Below the pieces are notes generated by a model that worked only from the letters and a program-made list of their open reading frames with translations, did not search any database and was not told the origin of the DNA. This document shows positions 28,101 through 36,445 of a stretch of DNA of 39,464 nucleotides, piece by piece. Source of the DNA: Candidatus Amesbacteria bacterium RIFCSPLOWO2_01_FULL_49_25 (GTDB lineage Bacteria > Patescibacteriota > Microgenomatia > CAZETR01 > Amesbacteraceae). Where the stretch lies: positions 26,781 to 66,244 of the forward strand of contig MEXP01000003.1 of the NCBI GenBank assembly GCA_001773725.1, given 5' to 3'. The stretch's first letter is position 1; the number at the start of each line of letters is the position of its first letter. A program made the position numbers and the translations under genes.

Positions 28101-28645
28101 TGCATTCATATACCGACGAGGGAGTAGTCATCAAGCGTTTCAACTATGGTGAAGCCAATAAACTTCTCACTCTATTCACCAGAAATCACGGCAAGGTAAC
28201 AATCAAAGCGATTGGCCTTCGTCGCTCTACTTCCAAAAGAGTCGGGTTACTAGAACTTTTTAACCACATCAAATTTCATGCGGTTTTTGGTCGAGGAGAG
28301 ATAGATACTTTGACCGAAGTCCAGCTCATCGAATCCCACCCCTACTGGCGCAAGCACCTCGGCCGAGTAACTTTGGCCTATCAAATGGCCGAAGTTATCG
28401 ACAAACTCACTCCCGATCACCAACCACACCCCGAAATTTTTGAAGTCCTAAAAAGTTCTTTTTTGGAAATTGGAAATTTAAAAATTGATTGGAAATTAAA
28501 AATTGAAAATTGGAAATTGCAGATATTGCAGGAACTTGGTTACTGGTCAAGGGACAAGGGTTTTCCTGGCGACATTGACAAATACATAGAAGAGTTAATA
28601 AACCGCCCCCTCCATTCCCCCAAACTTCTATCGAAACTTAAATAA
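28100..28645 (+). CDS. recO: DNA repair protein RecO
   Basis: MHSYTDEGVVIKRFNYGEANKLLTLFTRNHGKVTIKAIGLRRSTSKRVGLLELFNHIKFHAVFGRGEIDTLTEVQLIESH matches the RecO N-terminal OB fold. Confidence 0.92.
   Translation: MHSYTDEGVVIKRFNYGEANKLLTLFTRNHGKVTIKAIGLRRSTSKRVGLLELFNHIKFHAVFGRGEIDTLTEVQLIESHPYWRKHLGRVTLAYQMAEVIDKLTPDHQPHPEIFEVLKSSFLEIGNLKIDWKLKIENWKLQILQELGYWSRDKGFPGDIDKYIEELINRPLHSPKLLSKLK
28462..28518 (+). repeat. Intragenic A+T-rich imperfect repeat (TTGGAAATT x4 with AAAAATTGA spacers)
   Basis: TTGGAAATT at 28463, 28470, 28489 and 28510; encodes LEIGNLKIDWKLKIENWKL in recO. Confidence 0.85.
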
Positions 28646-28651
28646 TTCCCA

Positions 28652-28669
28652 TGATAGAATTCCCCCATG
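28652..28669 (+). promoter_or_regulatory. Extended -10 element 6 nt before ATG (leaderless-type promoter)
   Basis: TGA-TAGAAT-tccccc-ATG. Confidence 0.6.
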
Positions 28670-29554
28670 TCTGAATTCGGCAGTTATTTAAGAAAAAAAT
28701 TCGACTTTGGTGCCTCCACCGACGTCGTGGGCTTAACTGGAAATCCAGAACACGCTTTTCAGTACTGGGCTGGGGCAACCAATGGCGAATTCAACGTTGG
28801 GCTGGAATGCATTGCATTCAGTCATGCCATGCACAAGATCACAAGTCACCGCCAGCTTCCACTCAACATCGCCGGTTTCCACGGTCGCATCGGAACTCCC
28901 AAAAATCGAAACCACCGCGGAATCTCCGACAACGTCAAAGTCTCAGTCTTGCAAAATCTCATCGTCCCCACATCTGATTTGATTACTCAGGCTCTCCGTC
29001 AAGCCAATAAGTTCGGGCAAAATTATTATGTACTTGTCCATAATTTAGAAATGGCCGCTCTTCCTGCCCATTCCAGGTCCCAGGGAGTAAAGCTTCTCCC
29101 CGAAAATGATGTAGAGGTGGGCTCGTTTCAAGAAGTTAAAAACCAAAAGTTGACCGCAGATGGGGCCGTGTTGGATGTCGTCCATATGGCCAAAGAGAAA
29201 TCAAATGCAACGGGCCAGCAGTTTAACTGGGCGACAGACTACTCCCAGATCATCCAAGCAGTCGAGGAACTGCAGCCTGACATCATTCATGTGTCAATCG
29301 GGGCTGATAAGTCAGATTCCCTGCCCAAAAACGTCCCTGAAGAGTTTTTTATTAGCCTGGGAGTAGTAGCCAGCGGTCTCCAGGCCTTTGTCCTTTTGGA
29401 ATGCCAGTGGGGTGCCACCCTGGGATCGGCCGGTTGCCTGCCCCACCGCACTCCCTGGATGCGCAAGCATGCATCAGATTGGGTAAAACGCTTTACCTCC
29501 CTCGGCCTCCTCTCCAAACGCTCCCTGGTAGCATACAGCCTACCGGATCGCTAA
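28667..29554 (+). CDS. Hypothetical protein, possibly TIM-barrel-like
   Basis: 295 aa ORF preceded by TGATAGAAT-N6-ATG; alternating beta/alpha pattern (PLNIAGFHGRIGT, YYVLVHNLEMAAL, DIIHVSIGAD) but no family recognised with confidence. Confidence 0.6.
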   Translation: MSEFGSYLRKKFDFGASTDVVGLTGNPEHAFQYWAGATNGEFNVGLECIAFSHAMHKITSHRQLPLNIAGFHGRIGTPKNRNHRGISDNVKVSVLQNLIVPTSDLITQALRQANKFGQNYYVLVHNLEMAALPAHSRSQGVKLLPENDVEVGSFQEVKNQKLTADGAVLDVVHMAKEKSNATGQQFNWATDYSQIIQAVEELQPDIIHVSIGADKSDSLPKNVPEEFFISLGVVASGLQAFVLLECQWGATLGSAGCLPHRTPWMRKHASDWVKRFTSLGLLSKRSLVAYSLPDR

Positions 29555-29955
29555 CTCACTCCTTTAACCTTTAGCTCAAAGGCCGCATCCTCAACAGCCC
29601 GGACTAGCAACTGTTCTTTGATTTCAGACAGCTCTGTCGATCCTACAAAACCAGCTCTCGTAAGCACTTCGGTTAACAGCATAACAGTTACCCTGCCTAT
29701 TTCCATTACGTATCCCCCGTTGCTCTTGATCTTGTCAACTAGTTGATTGTGGCCCATAACCATTTCTTGAAAGTACATTTGGTCGAACTCATTCTCAGCC
29801 TCCCCCATCAACGCCTCCTTCACATCTTCCGGAATTTTATAGCCCAAACCAGTATATGCCAATGCCATTACTTCCGCATAAGTAGGACTTCCTAGTTGGT
29901 CAACGAAAACTTTAGCTTCAAGCGGTTTGCCCAGGAATTTTTCTCTAGCAGCCAT
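29551..29955 (-). CDS. Hypothetical protein
   Basis: 134 aa ORF with a near-consensus promoter TTGACA-N16-TATAAT ending 6 nt before its ATG; no recognised domain. Confidence 0.62.
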   Translation of the reverse strand: MAAREKFLGKPLEAKVFVDQLGSPTYAEVMALAYTGLGYKIPEDVKEALMGEAENEFDQMYFQEMVMGHNQLVDKIKSNGGYVMEIGRVTVMLLTEVLTRAGFVGSTELSEIKEQLLVRAVEDAAFELKVKGVS

Positions 29956-29989
29956 ACGCCAATTATAGGTCGGATTCCCCTGGTGTCAA
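29953..29989 (-). promoter_or_regulatory. Near-consensus promoter TTGACA-N16-TATAAT-N6-ATG
   Basis: Minus strand: TTGACA at 29989-29984, TATAAT at 29967-29962, ATG at 29955-29953. Confidence 0.7.
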
Positions 29990-29993
29990 ATTC

Positions 29994-30011
29994 TGATAGA
30001 ATAGACCTATG
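29994..30011 (+). promoter_or_regulatory. Extended -10 element 6 nt before the glyQS ATG (leaderless-type promoter)
   Basis: TGA-TAGAAT-agacct-ATG. Confidence 0.6.
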
Positions 30012-31256
30012 GACCTCATGGAAAAAATCGTCAGTTTATGCAAGAGAAGGGGATTTGTCTACCCCGGCTCCGAAATCTACGGCGGGATACAAGGGTTTTG
30101 GGATTATGGCCCCCTGGGAGTCGAGTTGAAAAACAACATTAAAAAGCTTTGGTGGAAATCGATGGTGCACGAGCGGGACGACGTGGTCGGTTTGGACGCA
30201 GCCATTATCATGAATCCGTCCGTTTGGGAGGCCTCCGGGCACACCCAGGCTTTCACCGATCCCCTAGTTGAATGCAAAAGCTGCCACCACCGCTTCCGGG
30301 TTGATGAAGTGAGTGAAAAATGTCCGGATTGCGGGGGACCGTTCACAGAGCCAAAAACTTTTAACTTGCTCACCGAAGTATATCTGGGAAGTACCGAACC
30401 CAAACAAAAGGCCTATTTAAGAGGAGAAATTACTCAGGGAGTTTTTATAAATTTTAAGAATATAGTGGACTCTTCCCGTGTCGAAATCCCTTTCGGTATT
30501 GCCCAAATCGGCAAGGCGTTCAGAAACGAAATTACCCCCGGAAACTTCAATTTCAGAAGTCGAGAGTTCGAACAAATGGAATTGGAGTTTTTCGTCAAGC
30601 CGGAAGAAGCAGAAGGCCAAAAATGGCTCGACTATTGGAAGCAACAAAGACTAGATTGGTACCTCGGTTTTGGAATTAATAAAGACAATTTGAGGCTTCG
30701 CGAACACGCCCCAGACGAACGCGCCCACTACGCCAGATTGGCCTTTGACATCGAATACAACTCGCCCTTCGGCTGGAAAGAGTTTGAAGGCATCCATCAT
30801 CGTGGCAACTGGGATTTGTCTCGCCACAAGGTTACCTACCAAAATTACACCCCTTGGGTCATCGAAACTTCAGGTGGAGTAGATAGAGCCGCTCTATTTT
30901 TCCTTATTGACTCCTATTCTGAAGTAGGGGATAGAGTCATTTTAAAGCTCCACCCCCAGCTTGCTCCTTACAAAGTCGCCGTTTTCCCACTCGTTGCCAA
31001 CAAACCGGACCTAGCCAAAAAAGCCAGGGAAATTTATCTTCAACTTAAACTTAAACTGCCAACTGTTTGGGACGATCGGGGAAATATCGGCAAGCGCTAT
31101 TATACCCAGGACGAAATCGGCACTCCCTGGTGCGTTACGGTAGACTATCAAACTCTGGAAGACGGCACTGTAACCGTTCGTGATCGCGACACCGCCCAGC
31201 AAGAGCGCGTTTCAGTCACCCAACTTGACTCTTATTTCTCCAAAAAGTTAAAGTAG
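30009..31256 (+). CDS. glyQS: Glycyl-tRNA synthetase (class II, single-chain alpha2 type)
   Basis: MDLMEKIVSLCKRRGFVYPGSEIYGGIQGFWDYGPLGVELKNNIKKLWWKSMV...CKSCHHRF...CPDCGGPF...IGKAFRNEITPGNFNFRSREFEQMELEFF; C-terminal anticodon-binding domain. Confidence 0.97.
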   Translation: MDLMEKIVSLCKRRGFVYPGSEIYGGIQGFWDYGPLGVELKNNIKKLWWKSMVHERDDVVGLDAAIIMNPSVWEASGHTQAFTDPLVECKSCHHRFRVDEVSEKCPDCGGPFTEPKTFNLLTEVYLGSTEPKQKAYLRGEITQGVFINFKNIVDSSRVEIPFGIAQIGKAFRNEITPGNFNFRSREFEQMELEFFVKPEEAEGQKWLDYWKQQRLDWYLGFGINKDNLRLREHAPDERAHYARLAFDIEYNSPFGWKEFEGIHHRGNWDLSRHKVTYQNYTPWVIETSGGVDRAALFFLIDSYSEVGDRVILKLHPQLAPYKVAVFPLVANKPDLAKKAREIYLQLKLKLPTVWDDRGNIGKRYYTQDEIGTPWCVTVDYQTLEDGTVTVRDRDTAQQERVSVTQLDSYFSKKLK

Positions 31257-31260
31257 TTAA

Positions 31261-31761
31261 ATGCCCAAAAATTATCTCATCGGTGCCGGGATTTTGGTTG
31301 TCGTCTTAATAATTTTCGGCTTCATTTTTAAATCATCGTTCTTAAGTCGCAAATCCACCCCCACTCCAACACCCACTTTAGGCTTTGCCCAACAACTTCC
31401 AGCAGAAAAACAGCCCAAAGTCTCATTGGAATTCTCCCCAGACGCTCATTATGTCACAGTCAACATCACCAACATTTTCTCAGACCAGCTCGAATACAAC
31501 CTAATTTACGACGCCACTGTCAAAGGCAATAAGATCCAAACCGGTGTCAACGCCTCGGCTAAGCTTGACGGCAAATCCGAATATTCATATAAACAGCTTC
31601 TTGGCTCTGAATCATCCGGCAAATTTACTTATCACTCCAAGATCGAAAACGCTGTCATGGAACTAACTCTACGCGACTCTGCCAACCGCTCCATTTTCAC
31701 CGCCTCCTATCCCTTCACCGTCTCCCTGGGCGAATCCATCTCTCTTCAGCCCTCTAACTAA
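31261..31761 (+). CDS. Hypothetical membrane-anchored protein
   Basis: N-terminal TM, TPTPTPTLG linker, beta-rich extracytoplasmic domain; 4 nt after glyQS. Confidence 0.65.
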   Translation: MPKNYLIGAGILVVVLIIFGFIFKSSFLSRKSTPTPTPTLGFAQQLPAEKQPKVSLEFSPDAHYVTVNITNIFSDQLEYNLIYDATVKGNKIQTGVNASAKLDGKSEYSYKQLLGSESSGKFTYHSKIENAVMELTLRDSANRSIFTASYPFTVSLGESISLQPSN

Positions 31762-31811
31762 CTTATACCCTTTTCTTCTCCAGTCCTTCCCCTCTTCGTA
31801 TTATCTTTGTC

Positions 31812-31840
31812 TTGACAGTCATGTGAAAACATATCATAGT
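31812..31840 (+). promoter_or_regulatory. Putative sigma70-type promoter of the dcw cluster
   Basis: TTGACA at 31812-31817, 17-nt spacer, CATAGT at 31835-31840; the -10 overlaps the first MraZ-box-like repeat. Confidence 0.5.
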
Positions 31841-31867
31841 GGTACGTAGTGGTAAAAGGTGGTAAAT
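31838..31867 (+). promoter_or_regulatory. Three tandem MraZ-box-like direct repeats, 10-bp period
   Basis: AGTGGTACGT / AGTGGTAAAA / GGTGGTAAAT immediately upstream of mraZ. Confidence 0.8.
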
Positions 31868-31875
31868 TATGAAAT

Positions 31876-32298
31876 ATGTTTATTGGCCAATATGAACACT
31901 CACTCGAAGCCAAGGGTCGCCTTTCTATACCGAAAAAATTCCGTTCCCAACTTGAAAGTGGTGCCGTCCTAAGCCAAGGTTTAGACGGCTGCTTGTTTCT
32001 CTATCCCAAAGCCGCCTGGGAACAGCTCGTTACCAAATTATCACAGTTGCCGCTTACCCACTCTGATGCTCGCGGATTTACCCGGGCGCTGTCTTACGGC
32101 GCCTCAGAGGTCGATATCGACTCTCTCGGGAGGATTTTAGTCCCGGATTATCTGCGCCAATTTGCCGGAATTACTAGCCACTGCATAGTAGCTGGTGCCA
32201 TCGATCGCATCGAGATCTGGGACAAGTCCAGATTTGCAGCCTACACCTCCCAAGTTAATTCAAAAAGAGAAGAAATAGCAGAAAAACTTGAGCTGTAA
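31876..32298 (+). CDS. mraZ: Transcriptional regulator MraZ
   Basis: MFIGQYEHSLEAKGRLSIPKKFRSQL...DGCLFLYP...ASEVDIDSLGRILVPDYLRQFAGI...IEIWDKSRF. Confidence 0.97.
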   Translation: MFIGQYEHSLEAKGRLSIPKKFRSQLESGAVLSQGLDGCLFLYPKAAWEQLVTKLSQLPLTHSDARGFTRALSYGASEVDIDSLGRILVPDYLRQFAGITSHCIVAGAIDRIEIWDKSRFAAYTSQVNSKREEIAEKLEL

Positions 32299-32301
32299 GC
32301 C

Positions 32302-33099
32302 ATGCAGAGCATGCATTACCATAACCCAGTACTTTTACAAGAAGCCGTCGCGTTTTTAGCAGTCATTCACGGATCCAAATACATTGACTGCACTCTGGGC
32401 GGTGGAGGCCATACGGCTGAAATTATTCGCCTTGGAGGAATTGTCCTCGGACTAGACCAGGATCCTGAAGCTCTCTCAGCCTGCCCTGATCTTCAGGGTC
32501 TTACCAAAGTCCGATCAAATTTTTCCCATCTTACCGAAGTGGCCGGTCGCTACGGGTTTAGTCCCGTCTCGGGCATACTTATCGACCTTGGACTTTCCCA
32601 GCACCAAATAGACTCGTCCCACAGAGGATTTTCCTTTCAAAAAAACGGGCCTCTGGACATGCGTATGGATCCAGATTTACCTCACACCGCGGCAACTTTG
32701 ATTAATCAATTATCTACAAACCAGTTAACCAGAATTTTTAAAGATTTTGGTGAAATACCAGTGGCCAAACATCTGTCTCAAAAAATTGTTTCACAAAGAC
32801 CTTTAACCACCACCCAGGATCTTCTAAAGATCGCGGGAAAGTGGTCACAGCAGGCATTTCAGGCCCTGCGCATGGCTGTCAATGACGAACTAGGCGCATT
32901 AAATTCTGTCCTACCTCAAGCGTATGAACTGCTCAGTCCCTCCGGCCGATTGGTAGTTATCAGTTTTCACTCACTTGAAGACCGGATAGTAAAAATCGAG
33001 TTCAAAAGACTCTTTGAGCAAAAGTCGGTTACTTTACTAAACCTTAAACCGCTTTTTGGGGAAAAATCGGCCAAACTTCGCGCGTATGTTAAAAACTAA
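32302..33099 (+). CDS. rsmH: 16S rRNA (cytosine(1402)-N4)-methyltransferase RsmH
   Basis: MHYHNPVLLQEAV...DCTLGGGGHTAEI...LGLDQDPEAL...GILIDLGLSQHQID...GFSFQKNGPLDMRMD...VISFHSLEDRIVK. Confidence 0.97.
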   Translation: MQSMHYHNPVLLQEAVAFLAVIHGSKYIDCTLGGGGHTAEIIRLGGIVLGLDQDPEALSACPDLQGLTKVRSNFSHLTEVAGRYGFSPVSGILIDLGLSQHQIDSSHRGFSFQKNGPLDMRMDPDLPHTAATLINQLSTNQLTRIFKDFGEIPVAKHLSQKIVSQRPLTTTQDLLKIAGKWSQQAFQALRMAVNDELGALNSVLPQAYELLSPSGRLVVISFHSLEDRIVKIEFKRLFEQKSVTLLNLKPLFGEKSAKLRAYVKN

Positions 33100-33364
33100 A
33101 CAAGTAATACTATCGTTGCTCATTCTCAATCTTCAGATTGTTGCTATCCAGTTTTTCCTCTCATCAAAGTATTCACAGTCCGGGAATCGGTTGTCGTCAA
33201 CTTCATCCAAATTAGAACAGGTAAAGTTGGAAAACCAACAGCTTAAAATGCAGGTTTATTCTCTCTCGTCGATTTCCCGAATTTACAGGTTGGCTCTGTC
33301 GTCTGGTTACCAGCCAGCAATTACTTTGACTCTGAATCCTCCTCAGGTAGCCTTGGCTCCATGA
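33086..33364 (+). CDS. ftsL: FtsL-like divisome protein
   Basis: Small single-TM protein with coiled-coil (SSKLEQVKLENQQLKMQVYSLSS) between rsmH and the ftsI-like gene; assignment mostly by synteny. Confidence 0.65.
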   Translation: MLKTKQVILSLLILNLQIVAIQFFLSSKYSQSGNRLSSTSSKLEQVKLENQQLKMQVYSLSSISRIYRLALSSGYQPAITLTLNPPQVALAP

Positions 33365-35052
33365 ATGCGAGGTATTCGTTCCTGATAATAATCTTTTGGA
33401 CTTTTGGACTGTTGATACTTGGCCGGTTATTTTATTGGCAGGTGGTCAAAGCCGACGAGTTGCAGGAACAAGCGTCTCGCCAGCAATCAACTTGGCTGGA
33501 AATTCCCAGTCCCCGGGGGGAAATATTAGCACAAGATGGTTATCCCTTGGTAACCAACGAGGACCGGTATTTACTGTACGTAAACCCCCGCCAGCTAGCA
33601 TCAAAATCAACCGTTATTGACCAAATCGCAAACTGGCTTTCCGCGTCAGACAGTGCCCGTCTTGAACTTTCGCGATCCCTGCAAACCGATCTCCTCTGGT
33701 ACGTTATTGCGCATCAAGTCTCATTCTCCGAAAAAACAGCCCTCCAAAAGCTTGATATTCCCGGACTCGGATTTGAACCTGAGCCCGGAAGAGTATATCC
33801 CGAAGGTAGTTCTAGTGCGCACATCACGGGGTTCGTAGGCAAAAATGAGTCAGGCTCATTCCTGGGTTATTTCGGGTTAGAAGGTTATTACGATCGAGAA
33901 CTTTCAGGCCATCCCGGACGGTTTTATCAGGAACACGATGCCTTCAACCGCCCAATTCTGATAGGTTCACAATTTCGTCAATCTCCCCGCCCTGGTCATA
34001 GTCTAATGACCTCCATCGACCGCACTGTTCAATTCACAATTTCCCAGGCCCTTTCAGAAGGAATCTCGCGTTATCAAGCCGAAGGAGGAACGATTACGGT
34101 CATGGACCCCAAAACCGGACTAATTTCGGGTATGGTTGCCCATCCCGGATACGACCCATCAACTTATAATGACTTCACTCAAGATCTCTACAAAAATCCA
34201 GTCATTTCGGATTCGTACGAGCCGGGAAGTATATTCAAAGTCCTTGTCATGGCTTCAGCTCTGGATGCCAAAGTTGTCAAAGCCGACACTATTTGTTCTA
34301 TTTGTACAGGTCCGGTAATCATCGGCGACGCTGCTATCAGAAGCTGGAACGACAAATATTATCCCAACTCTACCGCAAGAGATATCATTCTCCACTCCGA
34401 CAACGTGGGCATGGTTTTCGTAAGTCGGCTTTTAGGTAAGTCAAGGACACTAGACTACATTCGCCGATTCGGAATCGGCAGCAAGACCGGCATAGATCTT
34501 CAGGAAGAAGATGTAACACCCATGCGCCCCAACGATAAGTGGTATGAAATAGACTGGGCCACGACCTCATTTGGTCAGGGCATTGCCGTCACGCCCATGC
34601 AAATGGTTAGAGCCGTGGGAGCAATTGCCAATGGGGGGAAATTAGTTACTCCCAGGGTTGTAACCAAAATCCAGGGAGACGATATTAATAAAATTATCCC
34701 TCTGGATCCTCCCGCCAATATAATTTCCCCAGAATCAGCGGCCTTGATCACCCAGATGATGGTGAACGGTGTAAATAACGGAGAGGTCAGATACTACAAA
34801 CCCAAAGGCTATCTTATAGCCGGAAAAACAGGCACTGCCCAAATTCCCATATCCGGGCATTACGATCCCGACAAAGTTATTGCCTCATTTATTGGATTCG
34901 CCCCCGCAGATAATCCGAAATTTGTAATGTTAGTCACCTTAAACAACCCCAAACCCTCCCCCTGGGGCAGTACTACCGCCGCCCCATTGTGGATGTCTGT
35001 AGCCAAAAAGCTGTTTGCCTACTACAAAATTCCTTCTTCAATTCACAATTAG
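33361..35052 (+). CDS. ftsI: Class B penicillin-binding protein (FtsI/PBP2-like)
   Basis: N-terminal TM, SYEPGSIFKVLV (SxxK), HSDNVGM (SxN), AGKTGTAQ (KTG). Confidence 0.94.
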   Translation: MNARYSFLIIIFWTFGLLILGRLFYWQVVKADELQEQASRQQSTWLEIPSPRGEILAQDGYPLVTNEDRYLLYVNPRQLASKSTVIDQIANWLSASDSARLELSRSLQTDLLWYVIAHQVSFSEKTALQKLDIPGLGFEPEPGRVYPEGSSSAHITGFVGKNESGSFLGYFGLEGYYDRELSGHPGRFYQEHDAFNRPILIGSQFRQSPRPGHSLMTSIDRTVQFTISQALSEGISRYQAEGGTITVMDPKTGLISGMVAHPGYDPSTYNDFTQDLYKNPVISDSYEPGSIFKVLVMASALDAKVVKADTICSICTGPVIIGDAAIRSWNDKYYPNSTARDIILHSDNVGMVFVSRLLGKSRTLDYIRRFGIGSKTGIDLQEEDVTPMRPNDKWYEIDWATTSFGQGIAVTPMQMVRAVGAIANGGKLVTPRVVTKIQGDDINKIIPLDPPANIISPESAALITQMMVNGVNNGEVRYYKPKGYLIAGKTGTAQIPISGHYDPDKVIASFIGFAPADNPKFVMLVTLNNPKPSPWGSTTAAPLWMSVAKKLFAYYKIPSSIHN

Positions 35053-35058
35053 TATAAT
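35053..35058 (+). promoter_or_regulatory. Consensus -10 box (TATAAT) just after the ftsI stop, upstream of dgkA
   Basis: TATAAT at 35053-35058, 11 nt before ATG 35070; no clear -35. Confidence 0.35.
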
Positions 35059-35069
35059 AAGTACAGGTT

Positions 35070-35426
35070 ATGATAAAACGACACACCATATCTTTTTACC
35101 ACGCATTTTCCGGTCTCGTATATTCATTCAGAACTCAGCCCAACTTCGCAGTTCATCTCTTTGTTTCCATCCTGGCGATTTTTGCAGGAGTATATTTGCG
35201 CATAAATTCATTTGAATGGTTAATAATAACCATGACAATTTTCGTCGGTTTGGTAATAGAACTAATAAATACAGCTATCGAATCAACAGTCGACTTAATT
35301 ACCAAAGAATTTCACCCCATTGCAAAAATAGCCAAAGATACATCTGCCGCGGCCATGCTCGTCTATGCTTTTGGCGCAATTATTGTCGCGTTAATGATTT
35401 TCTTACCCAAATGGCCCTATATCTAG
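35070..35426 (+). CDS. dgkA: Diacylglycerol/undecaprenol kinase
   Basis: SFYHAFSGLVYSFRTQPNFAVHLFVSI...VIELINTAIESTVDLIT...AKDTSAAAMLVYAFGAIIVALMIF. Confidence 0.95.
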   Translation: MIKRHTISFYHAFSGLVYSFRTQPNFAVHLFVSILAIFAGVYLRINSFEWLIITMTIFVGLVIELINTAIESTVDLITKEFHPIAKIAKDTSAAAMLVYAFGAIIVALMIFLPKWPYI

Positions 35427-36445
35427 GCATTCTTTTATTCTCGTTTACCATCTCCGCCATCGCCGTCGTTCCTTTCATCGACCTTCTATACCGCATCCAT
35501 TTTTTACACCAGCCCGAGCGCTCAGGTCTCACTAAAGAAGATTCAGCTGCCTCAAAAACCCTTCACCGCCTTCATCGCTGGAAGGGTGGAACGCCAGTTG
35601 GGGGCGGGATGTTGATTATTTTTTTAGTCAGCATTATTTATTTATTCTTGTTTCCCCTTCTTTCCCGCTTTGGCGTCTACATCAAATCCAGTTTTTCCAT
35701 CAAACAGGAGTTAAATGTCATCTTTTTTTCATTTATTTCCTTCGGTATTCTGGGTCTTTATGACGATCTAATCAAGATTTTTCCGCATCGGCCGCAATTT
35801 CTCCCTCTATCTTCTCGGCTCAAACGAACATTTCAGCTTGTGCTGTCTTTCATATGTTCAGTGTTGATACATCAAGGTCTGGGGGTATCTTTGCTCTACG
35901 TCCCATTCTTTGGTCCACTCCAGTTAGGATGGCTATACCCTTTAGTATCCACAATAATAATCTTCATATTTTCCACAGCCGTTGACTTTTCCGATGGCCT
36001 GGACGGACTAGCTTCAGGGTTACTGTTCATATGTTTAACGGCATTCTGGGTAGTCTCACTATCTGCTGTAGACACTCCCATATCGGTGTTCATTGCTCTT
36101 TGGCTGGGCAGCTTATTGGCTTTCTTGTACTTCAATGTATTTCCCGCTCGTCTCTGGCTGGGTAACGCCGGGTCAATCTCTTTCGGAGCCACTCTGGCAG
36201 TAATCGCCCTTATCCTTGGCAAATCGGCAGCCCTTATAGTCATCGGAGGATTGTTCCTCATGGACTATTTCAGTTCCATCCTCCAGTTTTTATCAGTAAA
36301 ATTATGGCATCATCGACTTTTTTCTATCACCCCGCTCCATCATCTATTACAAATAAGAGGCTGGCCCGAGCCCAAAATCGTAATGCGGTCTTGGCTCCTG
36401 GGCCTTATGCTTGCAGTCGCCGGACTCTGGCTTGGGCTTAAATGA
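35411..36445 (+). CDS. mraY: Phospho-N-acetylmuramoyl-pentapeptide-transferase MraY
   Basis: Polytopic; GTPVGGGMLI, LYDDLIKI, TAVDFSDGLDGLASGL, LWLGNAGSISFGATLAVIAL; start at ATG 35411 overlapping the dgkA end. Confidence 0.93.
   Translation: MALYLGILLFSFTISAIAVVPFIDLLYRIHFLHQPERSGLTKEDSAASKTLHRLHRWKGGTPVGGGMLIIFLVSIIYLFLFPLLSRFGVYIKSSFSIKQELNVIFFSFISFGILGLYDDLIKIFPHRPQFLPLSSRLKRTFQLVLSFICSVLIHQGLGVSLLYVPFFGPLQLGWLYPLVSTIIIFIFSTAVDFSDGLDGLASGLLFICLTAFWVVSLSAVDTPISVFIALWLGSLLAFLYFNVFPARLWLGNAGSISFGATLAVIALILGKSAALIVIGGLFLMDYFSSILQFLSVKLWHHRLFSITPLHHLLQIRGWPEPKIVMRSWLLGLMLAVAGLWLGLK

Noticed and set aside
31762-31811. Possible intrinsic terminator between the membrane protein at 31261 and mraZ
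   Set aside because: Pyrimidine-rich but I found no convincing stem-loop followed by a T-run.
35216-35410. N-terminal extension of the mraY ORF (35216-35410)
   Set aside because: Overlaps dgkA coding sequence in another frame; conserved MraY sequence begins at ATG 35411.
35896-36261. 121-aa minus-strand ORF inside mraY
   Set aside because: Antisense to mraY transmembrane regions; composition explained by codon complement.
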